Positions 31,561 to 47,893 are shown, numbered from the stretch's first letter. The stretch: DNA of 64,000 bases from Panulirus ornatus (GCF_036320965.1 NC_092279.1:13972161-14036160), one strand, 5' to 3'. Notes: generated by a model from the sequence alone, not told the origin. A program made the numbers and translations.

Positions 31561-32275
31561 TGTGTGTGTCACCAGATGAATTGACCGAACCCATAAGTTT
31601 CAGGTCAAAGATCAAGCCTTGAAGGTCGTATAGTCGTGCCGCAGGAGTTGTGTAAAGGACGTTATTATGGTTGTGGTCTTTCGACTGTGCACAAGTGAAT
31701 TGATAGTGGCAGTGAGGTCGTTATATCAGCTGGCAGGACAGGTATCTGATTACGGGAGAGATAACGTCATCGCAAACTAGGGGGGAAAATATTATCACGT
31801 TTGGGCGTGGGTCTCGACAGGGAGAGGAGAGTTTGCTTGGTGTCATGGACGTGGGGTGGAGTTTGCCTTCATTTTTCATGTGCTTTCTAGGCAAACCACC
31901 CCCAAAACAGGCACTCGTTTGCTGATTTCACAAGCCTTAAAGTTGGGTCATAAACTATCCCCTGTAGTAGAAGATTGTGATGCCGAGCAAAGCTCATATG
32001 GAGCCGATACACTCCATTAGATGTTCATCTATCCTAGCTGTTCGTTCGGTTAAGTAGGTAACATCGAGGCCAGGACGGGTTACGTTATGTAATTGCAGTA
32101 TTATTATATTCAACCCCAGGACCCATGGATTAGGACTTTTTCATTCTCGAGTTCTGCAGTACAATCAGAAGTATACCGACTCTACTGTCTTCTGTTAATT
32201 GACGATGATACAGCCTTGGCGAAGTGACTTCAGTCGTGTTGTAACCATTAGCAGGCGGAGTGCGGTATCACTGGT

Positions 32276-32279
<4 letters not shown>
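31561..32279. other. No gene; one patch of the dispersed ~21-bp motif
   Basis: 31605-31660 (GATCAAGCCTTGAAGGTCGT, ATAGTCGTGCC) resembles the motif seen at 56.8 and 58.2 kb. Otherwise nothing recognised. Confidence 0.5.

Positions 32280-32323
<44 letters not shown>
32280..32323. repeat. (AT)n microsatellite
   Basis: About 44 bp of AT repeats. Confidence 0.95.
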
Positions 32324-32326
<3 letters not shown>

Positions 32327-32626
32327 GCGTGTTGGTACGTTAAATATGGTGCTCATTATATCGGTAGGGCTTACGCGACACAAAACTTTGGTTTGTCAAC
32401 CGTGTTATCGGCGATCGTCACGTCCGGTCGGCGATTGTTTCCATCCAGCCCGCGTAAGTATCTCTTTGTTTGTGAATAAGTGTGTCATCTGTATTTTCCA
32501 CTACCGAAGAAGCATTAGAAGGAATCAGATCAATCAGGTCAGTGTATGAGATTCTTTAACGGAGATGTCAGAGGAAGACGCGGGTCTTGGCAACTGTGGG
32601 AAACATAAGAACTGAAAAAGAACTGG

Positions 32627-32628
32627 TA

Positions 32629-32722
<94 letters not shown>
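32627..32722. repeat. (AT)n microsatellite
   Basis: About 96 bp, the longest AT tract in the window; three overlapping YIYI frames are artefacts. Confidence 0.95.
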
Positions 32723-32725
<3 letters not shown>

Positions 32726-32912
32726 GCTTTACCGGTTTCTGCCTGCGTGTGGGTACGCCTCGACTGAAAAGACACATTTGACGAGGTTTTGTCTTCGGAA
32801 TACAATATCGTCGGAGACCCTTTCACTTCAAAGGAGTTCCATCTTTTCCCTGCTACTGATTGTAATGCAGCTTTCGAGCTGCAGGATCCCCCTGGAGTTC
32901 TGGAGTTATTTG

Positions 32913-32917
<5 letters not shown>

Positions 32918-32970
<53 letters not shown>
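32918..32970. repeat. (AT)n microsatellite
   Basis: About 53 bp of AT repeats directly 5' of S12. Confidence 0.95.
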
Positions 32971-35332
<2,362 letters not shown>

Positions 35333-37040
35333 CACACCTATATCATTTAGAAAACACCAGGCAAATATCCATCGGGCTACAGCTCTCTTACTGCCCGCGA
35401 AACTTGATCATCCAATTGGTTCCTTTCACTACGGTCGACGTCCTCGAGTCAGCCATATGATCCGGGAGGTCTGACAAGATATCAGAGTTTTGTAGATGAA
35501 TCGATTGTTTATGTTAAGAGTTGCATTTAATGAAGTCACACGAAAATGCTCAGTTTAGTTTTGATTTATTATGATCATGATCGTAATATCAGATTGATAA
35601 GGTAGGTAGTTATATGTGCGAATACCATTGCCCTTACGTGTTCCTCACGATGTCACACGAGCGTGGAATGGTTAAAATTACCTCCTGTGAAAGCAAGTCC
35701 TCGGCGACGCATAGGATTTTTTCATTATTTGGTTACATAAGACCCTTAAGATAGCTACGCTCTCTTTAGCAGTACTCTACAATCCATGTGTTTACTACAG
35801 ATTTCAAATAAAACGTAGTGAGAGAAATCCTAAAACAGACAAAACAGCAACAGTTGCATCGAGAAAAAGACGATAGGCTAGATTTAACGGTTCGTCAGTG
35901 ATGACGCTTTCCAGGGCGCTAATACTCTCCCAAATATGATACTGTGGTGTGCTAAAACCACAGAGTTGGAAAGTTTGCAGAGATCTTTCACGACCCACAC
36001 AACCCCATCAAGGATCTGAACTTCTGGAAACGACGGAAAACACCGAGACTGTTTTCTCAGGAGTGTAGAGGGGAGAGGTAATGATTTACTCTCGGGAAAT
36101 TCTAGAAAGCATGGTTCTCAACCTTCACTGAGAATAATACTTCCTTATAGGCGCAGCAGCCGTGGTAGATTTGTAGAAGTATTAACACAAAAAGTGCCAT
36201 CAGTTTTGTTGAAAACAAAACACATAGGGCCCAAAGTTGTTTAAAACGCTTACGGACATAAGAAATACATGGATCATGTTGATGAAAATTTTAGAAATGT
36301 CTAGTGTATGTATGTGCAGGGTGTGCACGTCATCCAGAATGTGGTGGTCCTAGGCCTCGAGGGCTTCAGCCTCCGACAGCACAATGAAGCAGAGGAAACC
36401 ACGTAGCGCAAGCTTTAGGCCAAGCTTTCGGAGTTAAAAGTGTGGCTTCGAGACCGACGTTAGGTCCACGCAAGGTAAGGCATACCTCCAGGGATTTGTA
36501 AAGGCATGCCGTTAAAAACGAAATCCCACGTCTTTGGATTTCTGGAAAACTATGTTTCCTGAGTAAGATCTTAAAGGCAGGAGCCCCACATCGAATCATA
36601 TATACCATGATGTAACTATATACAATATACCTAATACCGAAACTCAATATATTTGTAAAGTACTGCATAATGTGCGTGGCTAGAAATATGAGCGGAATTT
36701 AGTATTCGCTGCGCTCAGCGCAATTGATTAAACTCACATTTTCGAATAGTTGTCGTTAGGTTAAAGCGACGTGTTCTCTTTCGTGCTAGTCGTCGAATTT
36801 CACGCTGCGCCGGCTGCAGGTTGTAGAGTATGCTACGGCCGTTCCAATAAAAGACATGCTGTTATATTTGTACATACATTTTGGCCTGTACCTCGGTGGG
36901 TGCGACAGAAGCGGGGTATGCGTGTGACGCTCGCCTCACGGGTGGGTACAAACCTGCAGAGACAAGCTCGGGCAGGGTTAGTAGGTAGGCAGGCCCCACG
37001 TAACCACCGGTGGCAGAAATATACGCACTCGGATCCAACA
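35333..37040. other. No gene recognised
   Basis: Unique-looking DNA. Open frames at 36366-36668 (-) and 36771-37223 (+) show no motif I can name. Confidence 0.5.
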
Positions 37041-37178
37041 GAATGCGACCTCATCCACCAGACAAACAGACTACGGTCTCATCCAACAGACTGTGGCTTC
37101 ATCCACTCGACAAGCAGATTGCGACCTCATCCTACCAACCAACAGACTGTGGCCATATCCATCAAACTCCAGACTGAA
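37041..37178 (+). repeat. Degenerate short tandem repeat, 20-29 bp unit, about five units
   Basis: Variations on GCGACCTCATCCACCAGACA followed by AACAGACTRYG; unit length varies between about 20 and 29 bp. Confidence 0.65.
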
Positions 37179-37352
37179 ATGCAAAAGTGCAACATATACA
37201 AAGAGAAGGAAGCAGAGAGGTAATACCTTAAACCTCCTGGGCCCAGGGAAATATTCAACACCTATACCTGCAATCATCAGTACTACGGTGAGATGCACTG
37301 TGGAGAAGTTTAAGATGGGTATTGACAAGTATGTATAAAGTGTACCAGGCAA
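37179..37352 (-). other. Open patch with a 2A-like motif, possible LINE leader
   Basis: Minus-strand frame reading LTVVLMIAGIGVEYFPGPRR. Many animal CR1/L2-type LINEs start with a hydrophobic run followed by a 2A-like AGDVExNPGP motif; here the second half is degenerate (GVEYFPGP). No further LINE coding sequence was traced next to it, so this is only a suggestion. The CR1/Jockey-like relic lies 1.1 kb to the right on the same strand. Confidence 0.25.
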
Positions 37353-38409
37353 GCCAGGCTGTAGGGTCTATGTGGGCCTGTGGGCTGCGGTTTTCAACAA
37401 CTCCAAGAACGACCCAACCCATCAGCCAAGGCCCAGATCGGGCTGTGGTCGCACTGTGCGAAACCCCTGCCGTGAACATGTGCCGCATCTACTCTAAGGT
37501 TAGTGAAGTTACCTTCTGTAATAAGTGTATGTTTGTTTCAGGATGTCACCTTGTGCGACGCAGTAGTGTATTCAGAGCTGGGCGCACGTTGCATTTTTCT
37601 CTTAAGTTTCATGTAACTTGTTTGATGCAATTGATATATTTTCAATAGAAATCATGGTTTTATGGACTGATAAAATCTCAGATATTTTACTGTCGGTCGA
37701 GTACAGTGGAAACAAGGGCGGGTGAGACTGTGTCGGGTCGTCCAGTATGTCACCAGACAGGAATTGGCGTGCTTTATGACCCTCACATGCCTCCCCTCCT
37801 ACCCTACCTGCTGCTGCTGCTCAGGGACTGTCACGCACTACGGCAACACTGCAGGTGGCGACACCCACGAACCTGCTTGGGTCGTTAAGGAGCTGTGCTC
37901 TCGTGTGTTGGGCTGAGTCAAGAGATTACATGGAAGTTCAGCTGTGTGAGTCATGTGCACGGGGGAGGAGGGGGCTACTGTTTACCTGACGCCGCTGCTG
38001 GGGTTCTCTGCCTACCCTAGCGTCTCTCATTCTGCCAGCCATGTTAATTACGGAGTCGTCTGTTAGGGAAGCAGGAGAGCTCATACTTTCCCAGCATGAT
38101 GGTTGCATTTTTTTTTCTTTTTTTACGCTCCAGTCACGGTCAAATGTCCACATCGAGGCTGGACCTCAATTGAAATATGAAGAGGGTTAAAAGAGGAGAA
38201 ATAAGTAGAATAAAATGCGAAGACTTTTGAAGGACGTGGAAAATCTTTGTTTACAAAAAGGGTTTGGTCGTAGTTCTTACGAAGGACATGAGGAAGAGGT
38301 AAAGATTTCTGAGCTTTGCGGTGTGGGGGGTAAGAAGCTGATATCACAACTGCCCATCCTTGAGTTGCCAACGGCCACACAGTAATCGTGTGACGCAATA
38401 GCTTGCCTA

Positions 38410-39500
38410 GATACGTAATTTAGTGGAGGCACACAAGGAGCCAGCCGCTGGGAGCTGTAATATCTGTGAAGGAGGGAAAGTGAATCAGAACTGCGGAGTA
38501 GAGCAAGTGGGTCAAATACCGAGATCCAGATACACTGGGAGACTTGAGTCGGATTACCTGAAGTTTATCACAAGTTTAACTTTGGATTCTGTTCCAGCTA
38601 CCAAGTACGTAGAGCTATAAGCTCCCCAGATGCGAAAGCAGTACTCCATACAAAGACGGATCTAATCTGTATGTAACTGGAATAGCAAACTGGTCAAAGG
38701 AAAAGATAAAATTACGGCATTGGAACAGGGCTGTCAGTTTTACTTATATGGAGACAGCTATTTGCGTGATAAGTGATGTCCAGGTTAAGTTAGATGTTAT
38801 AGTAATAGTTTTAGTGGTGGAAGTGCGGTTACATCTGAAGAGATGGAAAAGTTATGAGTGGTTTTTAAGAGAGGGAGAGAGATTACAACTTGGGTTGTAG
38901 TTTCATTAAACGTAACTAGGTTATGTCTACCCCACTGGAATATCCTGTTCGAGTCAGTTTGTAGAGGAATTGACGAGACAACACAGATTCGGGCAAAAGA
39001 GGTTAGGGTAGCTTGAAAGATACTGGAGTAATGTCTTCATAGTATGAGCCTATCTGATTATCTATAAACAAGGAAATCAATTATTCAGAGGCAGAGTATT
39101 GGGGATAGGATGGAACCTGAAGGAACACAGCAGTTGACCGTGAAGGATTCGAGAGATTGCTCCATCGACATTACGGAGCTCTATCGACCAGAGATGAAAC
39201 TAAGTATGAAGGGACAGAGTGTGGGAGGAAAGCTAGGAGAAGGAAGCTTGGAGGTGCCATACCGTTCCCAAAGCTTTTGAAATGTTAAGGGTCACAACAA
39301 GGATTCTCTTAAGTCTCCTAGAAAGGGTAACCATACTTTGATAGCCAAGGAAAGGTTATCACTAGAGGAGGTTTCCTTTCGAGAGCCACGCTGGTGATCA
39401 GACAGAAGCCTGTGAGATTCAACATGTTTAAGGAAATGCATATGAATAGGGATTCAACCACTTTAGAAATAGTAAAAGTCAAGTAAGAGGACATTAGTTG
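38410..39500 (-). mobile_element. Decayed CR1/Jockey-like LINE reverse transcriptase
   Basis: Minus-strand relic with stops and frameshifts but a clear order of motifs: HFLKHVESHRLLSDHQRGSR (the SDHQxGFR region), a DISKAFDRVWH-like region decayed to PLTFQKLWERYG, LPSPSFPPTLCPFI, then SGSILSPILCL (the GVPQGSxLSPxLF motif), and a C-terminal part with SHLGSL and NRIQS. It belongs to a different LINE group from copies A-J. No tail repeat was found. Confidence 0.75.
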
Positions 39501-39658
39501 GGGGTAGAGCAGTCATCATTATTTGAGCTAGGCTGTACCAATGCATGTTTCTAGGAAGGAAGACGTGCGGTTCTTAAATGGAGGGGGAAAGACGAACAAA
39601 CACGTGACTTCCCCCCAGGCTATATCTACAGCCTGCACACACTGCGCCCACTTCCCTG

Positions 39659-39660
<2 letters not shown>

Positions 39661-39729
<69 letters not shown>
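39661..39729. repeat. (AT)n microsatellite
   Basis: About 69 bp of AT repeats. Confidence 0.95.
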
Positions 39730-39732
<3 letters not shown>

Positions 39733-42700
39733 ATTACCATAAACAGCAGTTCTTTCAAGTATGGTGCAGCTAATTTTATATAGTTCTTTGTTGATATTTG
39801 TATGCGATTACGTAATTTACACAAGTAGGTAGACAATTTTTCCAAACCGAGAGCGTGTCAGGGTTTACCGAGAACTAGCTAGGAATAGCACAGAATCAGA
39901 TGATGGCATCAGTTTTGCTTCTTTGAATAGTTTCATTTGTCCGTCCGCTTTGCGAAGACTGAACATGAACGGGTCCCAGATGTTTACACTTATCTTGTAC
40001 TTGCAAAGCGCCTGTACTTTTCGCTCGTGTCAGTTTCCTGAAGCTTCCATGTCTGTTGTCCTAGTATGGAATGATAGTGTAGGTAGATTATCCATTCTAC
40101 TTCCCTGCTCTTCCGTGAAGAGAGTCTTGATTCAGTCGTACTGGGCAGTTTAAATTGTTGACGGTGTCGTTCTGTGAAGAGTCACACTTTCTAACTCGAC
40201 ACTTTTACCTTGTCTGAAGGGTGAAGGTATCTCACAACAGTGTCCCTGTATGGAGACAGGTGTCTCTCTCGTTTCGAAATTCTGTCATCTTAGAGTAAAC
40301 AACGATTGCTCTGTCGTGTTCCTGGAAGGTAAGGTAATCAGATCTTTTACATTACTGTTATGGAATATGATAATGTTCGCTTGCGTCTTGTATTTCGTGC
40401 AATGTTTATTCCAGAATAGGAACTTGAAGCTGTTGAAACTTCCCTCATCGGAAACTATGCTGTAATATTCGTAGACCGCTGTAAGACTGCTGTTTCTGAG
40501 TCTTCTACATGTTGACATTTCAATGCCAGTTCTGTTATCATATGCAAATGGTGATGATACGAAGCACAAGGTAGTGTTTGCTCCAGTGACAGAAGTGGGG
40601 GGAATGTGAGACAGATGAGGTGCAAGTGGAATTTCGTTTGGGGGGGGACGAAGATTGTACCGTGGAAGCAATAGAAAGCGCCATGTTTACAGCAACATGT
40701 TGCGATTTGTTTGTCATTAGGGAATTGTAGGTCCACTTTCCCACTGTACCAGTTATTTCCATGTTACTCACTTCGTGTGCTGTGACACCATGGTCACATT
40801 TGTCCGAGACTGTTACAGTCGTGTGTGTATTACATCAGCATTTTTGTTTTCCTCCAAGGTGTACAAGATCAGCCACGTTGCACAACATATACAAACATGA
40901 GACGTGCAGCATCAAACAGCTTAGTAGACCAGGCCCTGACCAAGGGAAGCTTGGTCACTTGACCGAGCAGCTGTGATAAGAGGAAACTCTCCGAAAACAG
41001 CGTGAAGTGTCCGTAAGGTAAAGGTTTTGTGGTTATTCTGTCTTGTTCTTTTTTTTGTACGAGTCCATGTAGTGTTGTCGAAATCTTTAGTCTCTGTTAC
41101 CCCCGGTATAGAGCGAGGAGGGTCACTTTTTTATTCTCTCTCTTCATTCCTTCTTTTCCTGTGTTTATGTGTAAGCAAGTTTGTGTCCATTGGGTCTTGT
41201 AGTCCATGTTGTGTGTCACTCCGACATCCATATCTTCTTATCCCTGCCTCGTGTGAACTGAACAGCAATAGCTAAGACAATATTTTTCCCCTCGAATGAA
41301 GATTTGCATGTTTCTGGGTGGATCTCAACACCTTGCTGTCCCTGGAATGGCATTTGTCTTTACTAAGCAGAACTGTGGCATTTTCCTTGGGGCTGAAACT
41401 TAACATTGACCTTCATACGATCATCGAGACCTTCCACACCAGCTTAGTAACAGTGCGTAGCTAATATCTTCATACTCAAGAGTAATTGACTCCTCTCTCT
41501 CTCTCCCTTCACCATATTGCTTTTCTTGTTTGTACCTTCAGTACTTTAAGTGGTACTTTATGTGTCTCTGATGGTTTCCCGATATCAGTTCTAGCTATGC
41601 ATATCCTATATTTAGTTTCATTCTTATTATTCCGAAAATTATTCTTCCCATTCCCAGAATTACTTTCTAGTAACCCCATCCTCACCCTGCTCCTCTGAAC
41701 ACTAGTTTCAATTTTTTCCAGTTGTCATTTTTCTGCCCTTCTCTTTTTCTCTAAACATTCTTCCCCAAAGATGGTACATTTATGTATGTTCTCTTCTCGT
41801 CCTTTATCTTTCGGCTATACGCTGGCAGTAGACATCGTCGCAGTGGTTTATGGTAAGCCATCAAACTTACTGGCGTGTTGAAATTAGCTAAACTTAGCTT
41901 CCGAGACTCGCGTTGAGCGTTCATCAGCAAGTGCAGGGCTGCTATTTGTCATTCCAGAGGCATAAAATTTTACCCTTTGATTCCTGTTTTGTGTCAAGAA
42001 ATGATCTTACCAGTACGCTGGCATACTTATACAACCAAGATACAACGTTCCAGCTAAAGGGTTTGGTGATCATCATCGTTTTATTCTGCAGTATGCAGCC
42101 CTGGTACTGCATATGATGGCCTCGTCTGGATGTTTCAGTTTGACTAAGTGCATGGCTCGTGTAGGAATTCTGAGGTTATCTGACTTTACCCTGTTGCCTC
42201 CGTGTTCCCGACGCAGATTTGACTTGAAGGTGAGATGGAGGTGAGCTGAAGGTTATGGTAGGTCGTCACTGTGGGATCTTTTAAGTATTTATATCGCCTG
42301 TATGTTGTAAGCTTTCTCTGCGTCTGCATGACCATTAGTCAGGTGGTTGCACATTTCGACGGGGAACTCGACGCCATTCCACAACACACTTTATTCCTGA
42401 AACGCGCATACCATATTCATATTCATCACATTTGTCTCATTGGTGCCGGACAGAATGCGAGTTATGTCAAAACACCACCTACAGCTTTGCAACCGAATTG
42501 CACAGCCTACAGAGTTTTACTGCTGCTGTTGACGCACTGCAAGATTACATTCCAACGCTCTGCAGAAATTCCTACTGACACCGACTCGTATGATGACCTT
42601 ATGGTCTTGGAGCAGTCCAGTCTCCTGATATCTCTAGCAAAATTTCCAGGATATTTTCATAACCTCTGACAAGCATTGGCGCGACACAAGTAACGCGTGT

Positions 42701-45700
42701 CACTCAAGTTTCTTTTGATCAGAAATGAGGAGGACATTACCTTCGAGTCTGTTTCATTTCCTTGTGCCGACGTCGTGTCATTGAAGAAAACAAAGCCAAA
42801 AAAAAAAAAAGCTAGAGAGACAGTACGAGTTTGCAGCATCCTTGCCCACACCTTCAGAGGAATACCCCAAGGAACGCCCATACTTGCGAAGTCATCGAGG
42901 TTTGCTTCATCTAATCCTCATTCCCAGACATTATACTTGTATTGTCGTAGTTTTGGCCTCCTCATTCCAGTATGTTGAGCCTAACTTACAGAAGACACTT
43001 CACTTACGCAGACTAAGGATTGCTCCACAGGCAGCTTCGAGATATCTAAAAATGACAGCAAGTTGATCAGTGTGAGGGCTGTCTTCACGTGAATCCCAAG
43101 GTAGTATATAATGTTTGGCCTTTCTAACTTGGATCATTTTGAATATATACTTTTTGCTCATAATCAGAATCGGCATCTCGTAAAACACCAGCTGAGGAAT
43201 ATTTCATATACTCCTTGCCTTCGTTAGGTTTAGCCTAAAGGTGATGCGACAAGAAAGCGTCATACACCGCAATCATTTTCAATAGACCGCGTATAGACCC
43301 AGTCGTTTGATCACCACCTGTGAGAGCCAGCCCTCGCTCTGCAGGAAATGTCACGAAACTAATTTGCATTCAAAGCAGTGAACCCGGTCTGTGGTTGTTG
43401 AGCAACACAACCATTTTTGCTCAGCGCTCTCACCATTGGCATGCACGCAAATAGAAATGTCCATAATGCAACCAAGATTGTTGTGATATACCCTTATTTT
43501 TTTTTTCTCTCGCTCTCTTAGTTCAAGTGTTTTCTGTAATGACGCGCATATCTATAGTAGGCTACACTTGGATGTTCTATCCATTTGGTCCTGCTGGTCT
43601 ACAGGGTAAGGCCCACCAGCAAGTCTTGATGTATTGGGTTGAGCAGGTCCACGTGCAGGTACCAGAAAACCACTAATTACAGGTAGTTAAGTAATTCCGT
43701 TCTCCGTCTTCCGCCTCTTCCTCTCCGCTACACTCTATCCATCATCATGATGGGTGAGACTGTTATCTCGCACAGCTTGGGTCTTTACCAATAAATAAGG
43801 AAAATATATAATCAGTATATATATAATATTTAGGGGTTAACGCCTTATATATTTTTCTTTTTTACAAAGAAAATAATTATTGGAGAAGACACTACGTTGT
43901 CAGTTTGATGTCATTTGACAAATATGTTAGGAGTGAATTCAATATTTTTTTGTTTTTTAATACATTAGATGGGCTCTGGCAATCGTCCCTTTTGCCCACT
44001 GGATTAAAATGGTGTGGTTGCTAGGCGGCATTGAGTTAAACTTCAAGCTTCGTTCGTATGTTGATGGTGTTTCGTGGGTGTGTAAATGTGATTCTCCTTT
44101 TGAGTTACTCTCCTTAGTTTGCCAGACATCACAATATCTGTGTAACTACAACCAGCCTGTTCCGCTGGCCGACCGTCTTCCCTCTCCTGAGAAAAGTCTT
44201 TAGCAATTTTTTTTTTTTTTTTTTTTTTTGTCCTCGCTTTTGCTTGCTGGAAGGGAATTTATATGCATCATACGGCCGGGTTTGTTCCTTTACGTAACCA
44301 AGCGATGGCTAGGATAACCATCGTGTGGGGACCATGGGTGGCCGCAGGAATGTTGGCGGAGAGATATACCGTTGCACGAACCCGTCGCCTTGCTTAGAAG
44401 GACGACGCACTTCTTGCCGCGGCCATGTTTACCCCAGGAACAACACGGCCATCGTCACCTCCCCCCCACACACACACACATGCGCGCGCGCTCCATCCCT
44501 AACGAACTGAAGAAACTGCAGAGTACACAGTCTTCAGTACAGGCAGGATTATACTGTTGCTTTAAAGGGCTGTCATTGGTTATTGTTCTCGGTATTCGAC
44601 CTGCTACCTTCTCTGAAGTCATGAGGTTGTTCAGCAGGTGAGGTAGGTCATCTTAACAGTTTCACACGGAAATAATCAACGTTCCTTTTACAGCTTTTTA
44701 GTCCTGACGGCGTGTTTTTGGTTTTTGCTCCGGTCTTGATTTACTCTGGTGCTTCACATCGTACGAGGTGGAATTTATGTTAGATTTATATTATCATGTG
44801 GTACCATCTTGGAATATTGATGTCCGTCTTTAGATTTATGTCGTATGGAGATGAGCGTCGTTGCTAATTGTGAGTCAGCCATAAAAGATTACAGCATATC
44901 TTCAGTTCGTGTTCGCAGTATCGCATACGACGATAAAGATGAACGGGTAGCAAGGATACTCCATTAGCAGCAATGCTTTTGATCGTTGAGACACTGTATT
45001 TTGTTTTACCCTTTTCAGGGGTCGGCTGAATTTCTACCGGACCGGTTTGCTGTTCATCGCTCATTGCTTAACGTGCAGTGACCCCTCCATGGTTTCAGTT
45101 GTCTTAAGTTTTCATTGTGGCTGTTGGCAGCTTAGGGATGAGTCGTTATCACAAACAGCCTCGTTAGGATCCAGTGGTCTGTTGCTGTTTGAATTCAGTT
45201 GTGATGCCATCCCCCTTTACCGCTAATTAAGCTTTGAACCCTTAAGTCTTTCATGTTTTTCTGATGATTGCGACCTGACACTTTTTATAAGGGATGTTTT
45301 CCACCCTTTAACTTTTGTTTTTATTTCTTTTGTCTCTGTTGAGGCCTAGCCTCGCTGAGGACTTCTGTCTATGGTAGAAGCCACTGACATGCGCGAAATA
45401 CATTCGTTTGCTTTTATTACCTGAACTTTAACTTCTGGTCGGTTATCCTGCTGAGTATTGATGTATTATGACCGTTTTTGATGTGACACAATTATTGAGT
45501 CAGCTCAGGTTCAGCAGACGTCGATCACGCATCGTGTGGAGTTGTTAGACACTTCCACGAAGCTGCTCGTTTGAGAGGTGTATTTTTTTTTTACGAAAAA
45601 TCCTCAGGGTAATAAAATTATGTCTGCCAAGCCTTAGAGGTTCGAGATTTTCCATGAACATACCTTTGAGTAAAATAGTTCACGTATGTCTGACGGTGGA

Positions 45701-47783
45701 GCCGAGTCTGGTATGCGTATCTCTGGACCACATATAAACTTACCGAACTCTTATTTCCTGTCCCATTAGGTTTTGTCGGTCATGTAGGAAGAGAGCTTTT
45801 GTACAGCTAGGTGGCACCACTAGTCTTGGTGCGATACGTTCGTGTTGTTGTGGAATACCTGGGAGTCCCGGGGTGGGCGTTGGAAGTGGGGGGGGGGGGG
45901 TGGATATGCCGGCCTTTCTGACGCTTATGAATAATCCAGCCGTCGGCTTGTGTCTTGTGTTTTATAGCATGGCGATATAGCGTGTGGCTCCCAGCCAGTC
46001 TTTAGTAACCAACAAAAATTATTTACACTTGTAAAGGGTTTTGTTGTTTGTGCTTCAAGGGATGAGCGTCGGTAGCCATGGGTCGAACAGTTTAGTATTA
46101 GTTCTCGAAAATTAACTTCGGCATTGGAGTTCAATGACAGTTAGTAATAGGTCAGGTGATCATGCCTAAGGGGAGCCACTGTATTGTATATGCTAATTGC
46201 TTTCACCTCGGGAGTTGAGCCATTGCACCGAAGAGGTGACTGGTATTATGTTAGTGGGACAAAACTACCACACTCGCGAAAAGTCCGCGGACATTAGGGT
46301 GCAAGTCCCAGTACCTAGGATGAAAGTCACTTTATTTTTATGTTGAAGGTTCTAGTCATGAACCGAAGTTCCAATTGATACGAGGCTTTAATGAGAAAAG
46401 ATTGAGAAGAAATAGTGTTCTTTAGGAGGTGGAAAACGTAGTGACTGGCCGTAGCTTATCGAACAAAACTTGATTAATGACAAGAAGAAAATAGAAAAGA
46501 AAGGTACAAGGAAGAGTACAAAAATGGGAAACAAAAATGTGGAGGATAAGTGTATGGAACACATAGACAGATTGTAAAGGTTTGCCCGGTAGCTGAGTTT
46601 TATTGGGAAAGAGTAAGGTTAACCGTTCTTATGACACGGAGGGTGTGAGATGGTTTCAGGTATGACTTCAACACTCGTAAGTGGCCGGAGATGAAGCTAA
46701 AAAAAAAAAAAGAAAAAAGAACCTTGTTCGTTGATTGGAGGGAAAGGTTTTTTGAAGTTTAAGAATTTGTAGGGTGGTTTATTGGAGGGCTGTTGGGAGA
46801 GGGGGCGAGGAAGATGAAGCCAGAGAGTGAGAAGGGAAGGAGGAGGAAGGTCGAGTCAAGACTTCCCTGAGTGGCTGTTTTCCAGGGTGCAAAGTCCTCG
46901 TAGCTATAAGGGAAAGTAGCTTTACCCCAAGGGAAAAGTGACTGTACAAAGGGGTAAAAATTACACGGAGGTGTAAGCCACTACACGTAGGGAAGTTCTC
47001 AGGGGAGGGGGGTAGCATTATCATCCAGAGGAGTGATGTTGTACATTGTTCGTACGATAAAGCCAAGGAGAGGTTGAGGCAAGCATGTCGCTGGTCTATA
47101 ATAAACCGTCTTGTGGACGGATTATCGTGCTGCGTTATTTGCAGGTGATTCATTCGAAGTGTTGTGGCGCAGCCGTCGAGAATATATTAGCTTTTGCAGG
47201 TTGTGGGTATTATTTATTGTGGCTGTAATTTTAGTTGGCTCTTTTGTTTTAAAAGTGCGTCTTTGTCTTGAACAGCCTTGGTCGTGACCCACTTGCCCTC
47301 CACAGATTTTTTGTAGATTTAGTACAGCTTGTCTTGCGGGAGCGTAGCAAACACCGTCAGACTATGGGATAATCGTGATTATTTTTGACTGAACCCTCTG
47401 GTACAAATGTGGAAACTTCTTATCCCCAGAGGGAGAAAATAGATAAATAACGTTCTGTCAGCTGGTCGTGCCGTCTCGCTAACATAAAAAGGAAATCTTG
47501 GGTACGAGGGGAAAAGCTTTAAATTTATAAGGTTTTGGGTACAAATACATATCTGGGGGTACGGTAATAACAGTCCGGTTTAGGTTCAAGTTGCCGTCAT
47601 TTTAAGTTAAGTTTCTCGACTTTTAAAACACCGAAAGTAACAAGTTAATGATAAAAAAAAGAAAACGAGTGGGAATTTACGTGTGTGAATGTTATATATC
47701 TGATGCCAGTTTCCGGTGCGGATGTGTGCGTAACAAGGCGCTGCTGGGGTGATTTGTTAACTGTGTCACGGTATAACTGTTAC
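39730..47783. other. Long stretch without a recognised gene
   Basis: I found no repeat family member or confidently supported exon. Noted only: a T-run near 44208-44229, C- and G-runs at 44460 and 45890, an A-rich patch at 46700, and a plus-strand open frame 44372-44641 whose end matches a GTGAGG donor but lacks a good acceptor. The frame at 42271-42669 starts without an ATG and has no motif. A gene with small exons could be missed here. Confidence 0.45.
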
Positions 47784-47893
47784 CCGTGGAGGCCGCTGTG
47801 GTCGCCTTCCTGTGGTTCTCCAGTGCGGCCCTCCGCCCCGCCACCTCCCAATGAAATTGACACAAAATTTGTTCCCAGTCCTTAAAGTAACGT
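47784..47893 (-). CDS. Candidate internal exon, unidentified protein
   Basis: 110 nt between a strong acceptor (TTTTCGTCACAG) and a donor (CCACGG|GTAACA) on the minus strand. Entered with two bases from the previous exon it reads RYFKDWEQILCQFHWEVAGR, then RAALENHRKATTAAST, leaving at phase 1. The GC-rich exon sits in AT-rich flanks. Composition suggests an amphipathic helix. I do not recognise the family. A second frame is also open (TGNKFCVNFIGRWRGGG), which lowers certainty. Confidence 0.35.

Noticed and set aside
37706..37888. Plus-strand frame starting TGIGVLYDPHM, considered as a histone-deacetylase-like N-terminus
   Set aside because: Similarity is limited to a few residues; the following Leu-rich stretch does not fit the family and there is no good donor.
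42271..42669. 132-codon plus-strand frame with a signal-peptide-like start
   Set aside because: It begins with a non-ATG codon, shows no domain and has no supporting splice or poly(A) signal.
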